Of a stretch of 64,000 bases of DNA, positions 50,001 through 63,700 are shown in pieces. The first letter of the stretch is position 1. Each line of letters starts with the position of its first letter. The DNA is from Neelides folsomi (Eukaryota > Arthropoda > Collembola > Neelipleona > Neelidae): the NCBI GenBank assembly GCA_034687125.1, contig JAQGBZ010000050.1, forward strand, positions 62,001 to 126,000. Reading direction: 5' to 3'. The notes beneath the pieces were generated by a model. It was not told the origin of the DNA and did no database searches. It saw only the letters and a program-made list of their open reading frames with translations. The position numbers and the translations under genes were made by a program.

Positions 50001-53000
50001 TCTTAACTCAATTAAAATTTAAAAGCTTCAATGAATAATGGTCAGTGTGGTTTTTTATTCTTGAAAATATGCATGATGGGAGAGTTCATATATGGGATGG
50101 TTTTTTTTTTAGATAAAAAGGGTTCTAAGGCTGTTTCAAAAGAATTAAATTTCCTTTTTGAATCTTCAATCTCAATTAAGAAGTTTTCCCTGTGGACATA
50201 TTCAGAGAATGTATTTTGATAATGAAATTGTAAAGGGCATGAATTGATTTGGTTTAATAAGGTGGATCGCCAATATTCTTCATTTATTTTGTGTGCGGTA
50301 TACTATAGAGCTCACATACCTAATTAAATAACTTTATAATATACCATAGTTCAAGTGTAATATGTAGATAAGTATAATACCATATAATTGACATTATATA
50401 ATTTCTCAAAGTTTCATATGCAAATGTTGGAAGTAAAAGAAAGGGTAATCTCAGCTAAACATTTCTTGTGTCTGGGACTGAAAATCGATCCGATTTGGTC
50501 TCGGTTGAAGACTCTGAATCTCAATGTCAAGGGTAAGTTGCATGAGAGAAAGACATAGGCATAATTAAGCCTGGTCGCCTAATGTGACTTTTCTTATCTC
50601 ATGAGGGGGACTGAAAGTTCTTATCTATTTCCACCGTTTAAAATTCATGAATTTAGTCTACAAACTCCTTGCCTTCAGCTTCAATTGAGCCATTGTGGAT
50701 TTTTAAAAAATTTGTAACCAGTGTCCTTAATGCCCTCTTGACTTGAATTAAAGGGTAATAAAGCCATTACATTAATTGGAAAAGAGATTATGATCCTTAT
50801 AAGCTACTCCATTATAATTAATTCAGGGAGTTCCCGGCGTTGGAATGTATTTTAAATTTAAAAGTCTCCAACATCTCTCTATTAAGATCCTCATAGAAGT
50901 GTTAAAGGCAGGAATGAGCGAGCAAGCGTTAATCATGGATATTGGCGGTCCATGAAGCCTCTGTGCAAATTGAGTCAGTTGAGTAATGGGGTTTGGTAAT
51001 GAACCTCAATATGCGTTACCATTTATTTCAATCCATCGAGGACATTAATTTACTTGAGAGCTCTACTACATTCTTCATTACTCGACGTGGCGGAGGACAT
51101 GAGGCTACGACAAGTTCGGGCCGAAAAATAGATGAATTATTAATTATCTCCAACTCTGGGCCTCGTGAAGTCGTTGGAGGGAAAAAGAAAGGAACGTTAC
51201 AGAGGAAGTGGATGAAATGAGATGACATCGCTAATGAAATGTGTAGGGTGTGTGACATGTCGTTAGGCAGATGAGACTCTCTCACCCTATCCCGACTTAT
51301 GAATCAATTCCGAGGAATGCACTCACTTTTAACAGCCACCATGTTGAACTATCTCCCAACCTCATCTCAACTACTTTTGTACAAGTCCTTTATAAATCGC
51401 ACATTTGAACATTTACGTTACTCGCCACGCACTCACTTTCCTGCTCATTTGGTCACTTTATTTCATGGCTCCTCGCTTTATATGGAAAAATGTTTGGAAT
51501 TGTTCGCGATTCTCTCCCTCACCGTCCTGCCCTGATTCCAGATAAGGTCCATTCACATCGGACAGAGCCATCAACAGTATTGTTCCCTCCGTCTCGTGTG
51601 TGTAGGATGGAAGACTGGTTGTGATACATGTCATATACCTTATATCTGTATTTAAGCTCACATGGGGAAGCTGCTGCTTGTTGTTGTGAAAGAAGAGATT
51701 TAGGAACATTTTATTTCGGACGTAATTTACCCAGACCTCTCACTCCCGTCGAACCAATTTTGCCTCGAGAAGGATATAATGCAAGGCAAATTGAAAGAAT
51801 AACGGATTTGAGAACTTTGAGGCAAATCCTGCAATATTGCTCTGCCGAAGGGCTTGTTGGTGTGATATGCGGAGGCGTGCAAAAAGCATAGTCAATGTCA
51901 CCTTCTCGTATTATACTCCTCTTATATTTATTAGGATTCAACGTACGTACTTTGACCCATTCATCTCTCACCATCACCTATTGTCCTCACCATAAACCCC
52001 ATTGATTTAAATGGGCCTTTCCCCTGGGCCTGACTTTAATTTGGAGGAGGATCATTTTATATTTATTGCCAAGTATTAAGGGATAGAGGACGTAGGTCGA
52101 GTCGTAGGAGTTCTAATTCCAAAGACAGATGTGAAGGTGCGGATGAGTGGATGGCATATCCACTGCAGTCTACACTCCGCATTAGCCAGCTTATTAATGC
52201 TGGATCAGTCAAAGAGAAGTCCCTCGGTTGGAAGTCTCGCATAGCAGGGAGGTGAACTTCATGTTGATATTAGTCAGGCTACCATGTATAGGTAATTATG
52301 TCGGAGAAGAGGTTCTCGAATCCTCCACCGAACCCTTGGTAGAGAATCCTAACAAAGGGAGCCATCAGCAGCTGCCATTTGAAGCGAAATGTCATTTATC
52401 TTCAGGCCCCCGCGACCGGCATAACTCGACCTTTACAATGAGCCCACAGAATTTGAGAGAAATTGAGGAGAGTGAGAGAGCTTATTAGGGGGGAGTAATT
52501 AAAACTCGATAATTTATAACATGGAACCAACATCAAAAACTTGATTTTATATTAACATGATGAAGAGCAAATGAGGAAAATGGTAAACAAATGGTAAACA
52601 GAGATTAATATACAAATTGAATTAAACGGCCTTCATTACTTTCTCATTCATTACCGCAAGCGAGGTTGGGATTTGAATTTTACAAACTAGTCGTGGTTAA
52701 TCGTGATATGTGAAAGCCATTTATTAAATCCAAAATTTTATTTAAATTCCAATTTTCAAGTGTAAACTGTTTATTATTGATAAATAATTTTATAATAATT
52801 TATCGTAAGAAGGATCATCATAAGTATATTAAATTGAATTGCATACTGTTCTTATTAATTTATGGAATCCTCACCCCCATATTTCATATTTTTAAATTGC
52901 TAGAAACAAGTTATAATTGAATTTAAAACTCCTTTTATGCTCAACTTTCCTATAGGGGTGCATAAATGGAAAATGGCTGAATGTAAAGCGTAGGATCTTT

Positions 53001-54400
53001 ATTATTGATGGGTTTTTGGACATCCATTTCGTACCGCATATTTTGGGAAAGGATTTGAAGGCGTGTGTCTCTCGAGAAATGTTGGAGGAGGACGAATTTA
53101 GAAAGCTTATTTTCCGCGGCATTTCCTTTAAGGGAAGATGTGATTGAAAGAACCCATCCAAAAAAGTCCATATTTAGCTCCTCTTTCTTTACGGAGATAA
53201 TTTCTCTAATGTGTTCTTTTTGAGGATGATCACTTTACGTGTTCTTGACTCGAAACGGATTGTTATCACTATGATGACCCTTTCTTCTCTTTCATTCAAT
53301 CCAAGATGAACATTGGAGTGGCTCACTCCGAAATGGACTTGTGAGAGTTGATCCGTCTGTGAAATTTTTTCCACTGTCTATATAAGAATCTAAAAGAGCA
53401 TTATGGTATATTGTATGTGTGAAAGAAAAGCGATTTCCAAGTACCTGGACCTTTGAACTTGTTCCTCGCTGACAGCCTCGTAAACGGCCTCGGAATTACA
53501 TACAGAGAAAAATATTCTTTACCAAAAGGAAGCGAACTTCCCATTTTTCCTCTCCAACTCTCCCCACTGATTTATAGTTCCTCCGACTTCCTCGTACATT
53601 GTATAATATACGTATCTCGAGGTATCCATCCACTCTGGCCAGCTTTCACACTTAGTTTATTACACAACAGGAGAGGACTCGGGGTTGTGGCTTTTGAAAA
53701 ATTGTCTTATCTTTCAGACCCTTCCCTGCCTTCCTCAATCCCATCTCATTCACTCAAGTGCTCTTCTCCCTCTTTAAGAACATTCTTTTCAGCTGGCTCC
53801 AACGGAGTAAAAAAATAAGTGTCGTCCATTCTCTTCATTCCTTAAAGTTCCGACCTCAGACGCGGTGAGGTTCCATAACCCACCTCGGGCCCTCCTCCAA
53901 TCCTTTCCCAAAATGTATATGGGATACATAGGTTCAAGTGTCATCATCAATGTCGGAGGTCTCAGATAGAATTATCACCTCATTTTTCTTTTTACCCTTC
54001 AATAATTTCTCGACCAGGATCCTAATTGCCTTCCTGAGATAGGATTTCCAACGAGGGATGAGACTCTTGTTCTCTTCTTCCAGCCGCCAGACAATTTTAT
54101 TGTCTCCACAATGGCGAAGGCTCTCGATACACGATTCAATACTAATAGGATAGTTAGTTATATACCCCAATCCACTTCAAAACTTGGACCATTCTTATTA
54201 TTATTCTGAGCCACTTTGACCCCCTTGTGTATACAATGTGAGGAGCTGAAAGTAAATTCGGTGGAACAACTCAAAGATCCGCTGGCTCATCATCGCATAA
54301 TCCAAAGAGGAACAATAATGTTTATGAACACTCACGTCAGGGTATGTGAGAAAAGCTGTTGTTGATTTTATAACGGCTAGCAACCCTTCTTTCAATGACA

Positions 54401-56813
54401 TGAGAGAGACTTTGTTTATTCAAGACAATCCTAATGCGCTTTTTATATTCGGTAATTCATTTTGTTAAAATTATATTCACGTCCTTCTCATATGAAAATA
54501 AATAAGTCATCCCGTTTTACTTGGGTATTTACGTTGACCCACAGATTTAATTTCTGCATGATAAAAAATTATTTGTAATATTATATTCTGAAAACATAAA
54601 AGATGTTTCATTCTACCAATATTGTTATTTTTTAGTGTGCATTCTTATTTACTTATTTGGTTTGAACCATCGTGTATTGAGAAATATTAATTAGTATTCA
54701 TTTATCCACCCTTTACATAATTTGTACTCTTTCTTGTTAACTAAATATATGATACTTATGACGTTATTGAACAGACGGCAGTCGCTCAAAATTTTTTACG
54801 AACAAAAAATTATAAACTTTTATAAAGAAAAAACAAATAATGAATATGAAATAATGTTTTAAATACTAATTTTTCATCTGTTGGCATACGTCAGACGAAC
54901 GTGAGGTTAAATGCAATGCCGCATTTCTATTATTGATTAACTCTTAAAAAGTAAAAACACATTGCACTCCAAGCATTCGCAATATTTGAAAATAATCCCA
55001 TCAATGTCAGACCGGTTTAGCATAAAACAAAGTATTCAGGGTTATAAACAATGATGATCTAATGGATTTAACAACATTTCAAGACTCACCGCTCTTGCTT
55101 GCTGGGGAATTTAACTCATTGCAAATGAAATAAATTTAATTTCCATTCTCATTCACAAACGACTCTGGAGGAAGATAGCAATTACTATTCGCGTTGAGTA
55201 ATGAGGCTTCCATTTTATCAACCAAGCCTTTTCTTACTTCTAAATGAATTTTTCATTTGAAAATGTATGAACATCTTACTCATAATTCAATGAAAGATAT
55301 GATCTATAGTTTTATAGGTAGGAGGCTTCATCGTACGTATCATAATTGCTTGCCTACACCTTGATAAATTAACTTCTCACCAGGTATATTTTTTATTTGT
55401 AAGACGATCTGCACAAAGATGCATATTTAATGAGAGAGTTGGGAAGGTGGTAGCGAACAGAAGAGTTAAAATATACATTTCAAAACAAGGAAGGAGGAAA
55501 AAATGAAACGTGGGCGGCACGTTTTCCTTTCAGTCTCTGCATATAATACTGTTTTATTGATAGGATGATCAGTCAGTGTCAACTGATAATATTTAAATAG
55601 CCTCATATTTGAGAATGATATTTGCTATTGTCATACAACTGAAACTCGGCTTCTCTCCACGGATGAATCCGACAAGGCTCATTTTATCCCACCCAACTCA
55701 TATAACTAACTTTCCTAATAATTTTAAGTGAGTGAGTTGAGTCGCATCCAGTAATAGTTTATTTAAAGTTGGTTAGAATGAAAATAATAGTTTTAATTTG
55801 TAAGAGTAAGGTATAGTCTATATTTTAGGTATGAACATTATATTTTAATATGCATGAAATTAAAAGTATGGATCAGAAAGATGCCTATCAACCATTTTAT
55901 TAAGCATTCATCCATAATTTTACATGTATGTTCTTAATAAGGAAGGAGCTTTAGAAAGTGGAATACCTAACACTTGGATTAATCCATAAAGTTAACTTTA
56001 TTTAAGAGGTTCAATCTAGCATTAAACTAGTAACTAAATAATTAATATATTCTACTGATAATCAAAATGTTAACCAAATTATACACTAACATTTAACAAT
56101 TCCAATTAACATTTGAATAAAGATTTAGTTATAAAAACTAAAGTAATCTCGTATTTCAAGCTTATTAAGTGAAGGATTTAAAGATACTCATTGTCAGTGT
56201 ACAATTATCTTTAAATATTCTAAAACTTTGGTTTGTAAAAAATTTCAAGCACACGAGCACAAAACACCTGAACATTACAAAACTATGTGTGTATCCCAAA
56301 ACAGGAGAAATGCTCTTTTCTGGTTCAAAATGTTGGTTGTATATTTAAATATTACCTTAAAGTTAGTAGTTTTGTATATAATCATAAATCTTACAAATTA
56401 CATAAATTTATTATACAACTTACTAATAAGTATATAGAATACTGCTCATGCCTCAATATTAGATATGCTTAGCTTCCAGCTAGAGAAAATTGAATAAATT
56501 CCAATTAACACTCAATTTTTTTCAATTTCCTCTACTTCCCTTGACATGTGAAATAGAGGAACCGTTTAACAATTTTTTAATTTTGCTATAAATATCATTT
56601 AATCATATTCTAATAACATAAAATTAGCAGTATGAATGTAATTACATTTAAATAGAATTAGTGGAAACACATATTTTATATTTTAAAAGGATAAAAGTAT
56701 ATAAAATGTATTCAGTAAATAAAAATAAAAAATTGGAATTTCCTAATAGACAAAACAGAGTCGTGAATTAATTAAATAATTTGATTGATATTAATTGATT
56801 AATTATTAATTAA
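54401..56813. other. AT-rich island leading to copy B
   Basis: Composition drops sharply in GC compared with the preceding 30 kb and stays low through the copy B gene. No coding frame is supported; the short frames at 56228-56472 are unsupported. The 3' UTR of copy B must lie at the right edge, where runs of TTAATTAA-type sequence occur. Confidence 0.45.
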
Positions 56814-57778
56814 TTATTTTTTTACATACGCCACAACAATTGTGGCAAATGTAGAGTTGGAAATTCTAAATAATGGTTCATCTATATAAATATCGAAGAG
56901 ATTGGTGGAACAGGAGAGAGGATAATTTGAAGATACTCCGAGGGATCTTCGTTGCATGTTGTGCGGCTTGATGGGATTTGCCTCAGTAACCTCCCGGTCC
57001 TCTCCCCAGGCTTCGAACTAGAAAAATATTTAATACATCACTGCATAAGTAAACCAAACTTTTAAATGACGATAGCCCTCTATTTTTATATAAATATATC
57101 CAAATTTCCAATATTATTAAATACATATATTTTAGTGTTTAAAACATAGATGCTAAAAATAATTAAATATGTATTATTTTTGACTTACAAAAATCCTGTT
57201 ATAAATATGAGTGTTTATTATTTTAAACACTATATGTTTAACTGGCTCCGATGTATGGAGATGCAACGCAAAGAACGGACGTTCGTCCAGGTTCAATTCT
57301 TCAAATCTTTAAAATTATGAAATATGGCAATTAAATTTATTTGAATTAGAAATATACTAGATTCCTGATTATTTATATATTTTTGTAAGGTAAGAAAATA
57401 AAGTCTACATTATTTAAAGTATATAATATACCTATTACATAATATGTAATAATTAGATAATCAAATAAGAATTTACCGTGTCGGCAGTTGAGCCAAATAG
57501 GTATTCTCCGGGAAATGACTACCGTAGTGAGGCACTAATATCGAATCTTCCGATTTAAAAATTACTCCACTGGACATTATAATTAATACTTTAGAACCAA
57601 AACTAAAACGCTTTATTTTACAAAGAAAGACAATCAGTTTCTTTGTATCACGAAACGAAGAATGTGAAGTTTTATGGAATTGATGCTCATCAAAAATGCA
57701 ATTCAAATTTATTAAAATTTTTGTATTCATTATAATTTTGTTTATTAAACTTGGAATGTAAATTAAAAGGAAAAACAT
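56814..57778 (-). CDS. Unrecognised, probably secreted protein, copy B of a two-member family (three exons, 207 aa)
   Basis: Exons on minus are 57778-57477 (ends in phase 2, donor GTAAAT), 57306-57189 (ends in phase 0, donor GTAAGT) and 57017-56814. Splicing gives 207 codons without a stop. The ATG at 57778 follows an in-frame TAG three codons upstream and opens the hydrophobic stretch MFFLLIYIPSLI, a plausible signal peptide. Matches to copy A (7828-8674) are LNCIFDE in exon 1, a T-x-EPV block followed by aliphatic-F in exon 2, and FEAWGE at the first codons of exon 3, with both introns at identical positions and phases. Later in exon 3 come SNYP and DIYIDEPLF, also seen in copy A in two different frames. 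There is an N-S-T sequon near the C-terminus. I recognise no known domain. The gene stands alone in an AT-rich island on the strand opposite to the signal-peptide exon at 21.3 kb, so it may be nested in that gene's intron. Confidence 0.7.
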
Positions 57779-60700
57779 AGCCAACTAGAACTTAAGTTTG
57801 AGTCCTTCAGGGTTTTGACCATAAAGTTCTTATTTAAAAATAATTCTTGGGGTACCCTTCTATCTTTACATATCCAACTTTCTCTCGATACTCATATTTG
57901 GTTCATATTAAGGACATTTAGCACCAAACAGAGTCGAAGAGTCACAATAATCTTTCTTTCAGCCGTTCAGCTTGTTTTGACACTCCGCTGAAATATGTTG
58001 GCTTCGAACTCGTGTTTAAATATGAAGAATCCAAAGTCAATGGCAGGTTAAACATTTCTCCCTGCATGGATTTGTATAAACAAGACTTTGTAGCCGTTTT
58101 GGCTGAAGGAACATATGAGAATTAGCAGATGAGAATTTATATATTCAAATCGGTTGAATTTTAATGAAGCGCACGCAAGAGTGTGAAGTACGCGAGTGTA
58201 GTTGAAAGCTTCCTCAGTGATGGATTAGGGAAAAGGAACAAAGGGATTTGAACAGCCCGATTTGTCCCTTAGCCATAAAATCGAAGCTCGATCATTCCCT
58301 TTTTTTCAACTTGTCCCCTCTCGCGACCACCACTGGGGCTCATTGGACATAAAACATGGACGGAGCGGCGCTTAGGTGCAATAAAGGATGCAGAACATGA
58401 CTTCTATTTGCATTCAAAGAGAGCCATTTTAATTTTCGGGTTAAGACAGCATCAGTGAAGGGTGTGGTGCGAGCAATTGGTGAGCTGAGCAAACTTCACC
58501 CCCGCCATGCAGTTCACACGACAAATGAGGCTCAGAACCGAGCCCATTTTAAATATATACGATGGACATTTTTGTGAGGAAAAGATTTAAAGGAAGGATA
58601 AGGGGTCTCTAAGGTTCATCGCAGTGCTCAATTGCTTTGCTCAGTTTTTCCACAGTTTGAGGAATTCCTCTTAATCCTCATTAAAAATTGGAAGTTGAGA
58701 TGAAGGAGACGAAAAGTTCCGTCTCTCCTCAAACACCCTTAAACACATAAAAAGACCCCATTCACCCCTTTGAGCCCAACTCAGCGAGTAAGCAAATGCT
58801 GAACATGTGAGGAGTACCATAAGAAATCCTAATGGCTTCTCTTGACTATGAAATGCTTTCAGAGAAAAATCTCGCCTTAAATCGAGTAAAAAGACTCGAG
58901 TGTGTGTGTCATCCGTGTAGGAAAGACTTATTCCCCCTTCTCATTTTCTCATTATTCCTTTCTCCTTGATGTAGATGAGGAGACAGGGAGAGGGACACCA
59001 GACTTTGTAGAGGCGTCTTTGACATGTCGAATCAAAAGGAGTCGTGCTCCTTACATACAATCCTGCCTATGTATTTAAGTATATGCAATCTGCATTAGCA
59101 TGCAAAGGGAGGTGTGAGACAAAGCTGTCTCTTCCATGAGAAAAAGAAACAATGAAGTTCTTTATCCTATACATTAAACTACTGATGCACAACTTTGTTT
59201 AAAGATCAACGATATACTTATACTTGTATATTGAGTATTGATATAAATTAAATGCATTTGTTGTACAATGATAAATACAAAATATTAGATGCAGTACTTA
59301 TTCAAACTTTACTATTGTTCTATTCGTATAGCCGAAGTTTCTCTTTCTCAAATTACTATCTCGAGTCAATGAGGTTTGGTTTGGTTCAAAAATGTGTCTA
59401 TCTTGGAGTCATCTCAATGGTCGTGATGAATTTTGAATCGAAATTAGAAGCATGATCTAGATATTCCTCTTGTTAGTCCGCTTTTAATTCATATTCCGGT
59501 TACTGACATTTGGTAAATGGACTCCTACTTGTGAGGAGACGGGCTTTGCCGACATGTGTCAGTTACCTTGATTGACTCCATCCAATAAATGTCACTTGCC
59601 CAAATCTTACTTTTCAACTTCTCCGGCAGCAAAGAAGCAGATGGGAGTAGGATTTGAATTTTAAACTCTCGGCTTTTATTCAGTAGTGAAGTCCTTCACT
59701 AATTATAAAATTACTTTTGATTTGCTTGCAAACTCATTTTTATATTCCATGAGGTTTATTCAATACAATGTGATTTTCTAACATGAAAAGAAGTCCATCA
59801 TGATTTATTGATTGACACTAAAAGAATTTTGGCTTGCTTTAACCATGTTAGTTGTTCGTGATGAATAAAGTTAATGAGGATTGTTCATTAATTCACGTTG
59901 TACATCTGCTCCGCTCCTTCCTTGAATATTTTGATTGCAATCTAGGAAATATGGTAAAGTCGGCAGTTTCAAAGGCGGGTGTTTTGTGCACTTCATCGAT
60001 TGTGATTTTTTAAGAAAAGTAGTATGATGTATGATGCATGGCTAGAATGACGAGCTTGCCGCATTATGCATCTGTGCATGAATTTGTAAATTAACTTTGG
60101 GAATTTGATTACAAAAAATCTCTTAACTGATTGTATCAACAAGAGGTTGATCTAATTCATTCATATTATAAATCTCTCTTGTCATTAAACCCAGTATTCA
60201 AATTATTTACGAACATGGCGTGTTTATATATGTTATGTTATGTGTATGTATTTAACATGGTTTGGAAAACGCGAGTACTCGTGCATGCCTTCTAGCATAT
60301 TTCACAAAATTCAGATTAATTAATAATACTCGAGTTGGTTCAACTTTGAAGGATTCTATTAAGATTGGCTGATGAAAGGAATTTGACATATTCGTCCACA
60401 CCCATGAGAGGTAGTGGCTCTTCTTTTTATGCAACAATGACTGCACATCATCATCATCTTGTTATTCCATTATAAAAGACTTTTTCCTACTATGTATTTT
60501 CTCATATGGTTCCTACTTTGTGATTATGAGCGGATTTGGAAGATGATTTGTTAATAAAAGGTGATTGACGTGACGAGGTAATAAGAAATGAAAAAAGGCT
60601 GATGAGCCTGCCAATTTGAACTGTTAACAATGAAGCTGTAGGTCATTTTCTAATTTGACTCTTTTAATCATAATGAGTCTTTAAACGGCAGAGTTCATGA

Positions 60701-63700
60701 ATGATGAGAATTGAAACGAGATATCCATCATGTTTATTGCAAATTAATTGCTTTTATTGGGCAATAAAGCTTGTGTTGCTCTTTTAGTTACTGGTGTAAT
60801 CAAATACTCCAACTTAGCATCGATCGTTGTTTATGAGTCTTGAAGAGATAAGAGATATTAAATGCGATTGTTAAAGTCAATCGAAAACAATTGAGGATTC
60901 AATTCCATTCAATTATTCATGCCCAAATGATTAATTCAATGAACCTGCTCTTCTCCTTGTGAGAAAAGGGTGGTGAAAAAATAATGTTGGTAAAATAATT
61001 CTAAATAAGCTGGAAAAACGGGATTCAAATTACAAAACGCTCCACGTGCAAATTCTTAACCAAGCAAAAGAGTAATTTGAAACAGTGGGGTTGTTTATTT
61101 ATTTATTTTTTCACTTTAATTTACTGACAATGAGAACATTTATTTTAATGTATTTTCAAATATTCGTGGTTTTATTATTATTATTACACATCCTACATTA
61201 ATACATAATACATACCTTACATTTTTTTACTTGTGTACTACATAATATGATTGTACTTTATATAGTATAGATACATACACCTAATGTATGTAAGCATCAC
61301 TCCATGCTTCCTTGGTACATTGTAGATACGAGTATAATCTAGTCTAGAGTAAGTATACCTGGAGTATAACATATTAAATAATCTAAATAACGACCACCGC
61401 AAAAGCAAAAGAAAATTGGCCAGACTCATTTATGGAAAGAGGGCAAAATATGCGTGGAAATGTTGAAAGTTAATTTACAGGTTACTTCCTGTTGGCACCA
61501 TCGATTTGGTGTGTGGTTCATTTCCACGACCCAAGAGGGCAATTTTTAATTTTAGCCCAAAGAATATTATTTTAAAAGGTATGCCCAAACGAAGTTCATT
61601 AACACAAGAGCGTGGGTTCAATAGTGAAATGAGGAAGATGGGGCAGAAGAAAATAAACAATGGATAATTTCTTGAAAAGTCTTTGAGCATCCGTTCCCCA
61701 AAACAGAAGCTCTTGAAAAGAGTGGATAATAGTATTAACGAACGGGTTTTTTCTCTATTCGGAAACTTTAAATTTATGTATGGTTACTCATAAACAAAGG
61801 CACGTGGAAGCTATTATTATTCCAACGATATGTTGATGAGACGAGATGAGCCGAGTTGCCTGTCTCTTCCATTTAGCATTTCCACTTTTCTCCTCAAAAC
61901 TTTTACTTTACATCTATATATGGATTTATGCTTATTTATTTAGTTTAATTCATTAAAAATATCTGTAGTAAAATCACATCAATTCCCAAGGAATTTACAT
62001 TTTTAATGTTGTACGTTAATTAAATTTATAATAATTCTAAATGTGCTAATTTGAAAAATACAGTTTTACTTTTCTATTAACTTGTGATTCTTGTGGTTTC
62101 AAATCCAAAGAGCAGAGGAGAAATTCAACAAAAATCTTCTAATGTAAAAGAACACGAATTACTTTCTTCCTTAAAGATACATCAAGTTCAATTTGAAGAT
62201 GAATGAATTTTGTTTTTCCCATTCGCATGTTTCGGCCTCCTTCCTTGGATAACGTCCAAAAGTTGAAGTTGTAATTGGAAAATATAGAAAGATTTTGCTT
62301 CCTCCCTCCCTTCAACTTCTTCCATTCCTCCTTAGCAATTCTCGTAGAAATGAGTTTACGAACTTTGAAGTGCATCTTTATGCGAGCTTTCCAATCTCCA
62401 CCTCCGGGAAGATACATTTTACTTCATAATAAATATACGAACCATATACCTTCTCAAAACTCCAACATATTCCTCCACATAAAAATCTAACTACTGAAGA
62501 GGGGTGCAGCCATCCATAGAGAAAATCCATAGTTCCGCAATATTACACTTACTCCCATCATCTGCTCGGCAAAGTGCTGGTTGAACATTGTATTCACTAT
62601 TTACATCCACCACAATATAAATCCCAAATCCCTTCAGCGACATCATATTAAACTAACAGATTGAGTTAAGGAAGGGCGACCACCCACGAGAAACTCAATA
62701 TGGGCACTAGACAGTTTCCAACTAATGCACCTAAGAAGATTTATAAGTTCAGAGACATTTTATATAACTAACGATAAGGTGTAAAGATGCTATCGTGTAA
62801 GATACGCTTTTGGGAGCCGAGAAATCTCCTGAGAGTTTTCTATTAAAAAATAGAATATCAACACACTGCTTCTTTACTAATATTAGCATGCAGATATGTA
62901 TAGTGTAGTTTTCCCAAGAGGAAACTTTACTTTCAAACAAATTATTACTTTTGAGGAGCTTCTTCTGAGAATGAAGGAGGAGTAAACTGAAGTTGCTTGA
63001 ATATTTGTGGTCATGTCCACCCATCCTTGAATTTTGAACCAACAGAGCGATGAGAGCAATAAGTATAGCCTTGTGTATTATTTGATCTTCAGAAATCAAG
63101 TTAAATTATGTCCATAATAAAATAGTTGCACTTCCATCATCATTAAGTTATATGATGTTATACCTATGGTATAGCCTGATTGCCTCTACTTATGGTTACT
63201 TATACAGATAGATCCTGTTTTAACGCCTCGGTATTAAGAAGAGCTAAAAGAAATATAAGTTGACGTTTAAAAAATGCGTATTATCCAATGCTCAAAATAT
63301 GTAAGGAGGATTAAGAGAGTTCTTTGAAAGATAAGGAAGATCATAAATAGGTCTTTGGTCTCTCTGTTGGTGATCTTGACACTCGAACATTGTGTGCATT
63401 CTATTACAACTACTTTGTTCAGTCATTTCTATTAGGAGTGAAGAATTGCGTGAATTAAGCATTCACTGTGAGAGCAGGTCCTTATAATATGGAGACGCTC
63501 CTCTGTGGAAAAATATTTTATTATGGAGAATCATTCAAGTGTGAGGGAACGAAATGACTTTCAATTGACACTCACACATTGAAGAGCAATCTGAATGGAT
63601 GAGTCTCATCGAGAAGATTATTTAGCAATGTGTGTGGATCTTGGAGGTCAATTTATTAACATCCCCCTCGATGAACCCTCTCATTGAATGTTGATGATGG

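Larger units (their letters stand above)
21365..54400. other. 33-kb stretch without convincing coding sequence: giant intron or gene desert
   Basis: Most of this stretch looks less AT-rich than the first 20 kb (judged by eye), with many polypurine and polypyrimidine runs. Open frames on both strands reach 115-148 codons (for example 44568-45014, 53453-53818, 39235-39582), which is about what chance gives here, and none has splice support, conserved motifs or sensible composition. I see no obvious transposons. Local AT-rich islands occur near 26.7-27.1 and 34.4-34.9 kb. If the signal-peptide exon at 21295 is real, this is its first intron, and a dense set of enhancers would be one explanation of its composition. 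Confidence 0.5.

Noticed and set aside
53453..53818. 121-codon frame on plus, serine- and leucine-rich
   Set aside because: Composition follows the local CT-rich DNA; no signal or splice support.
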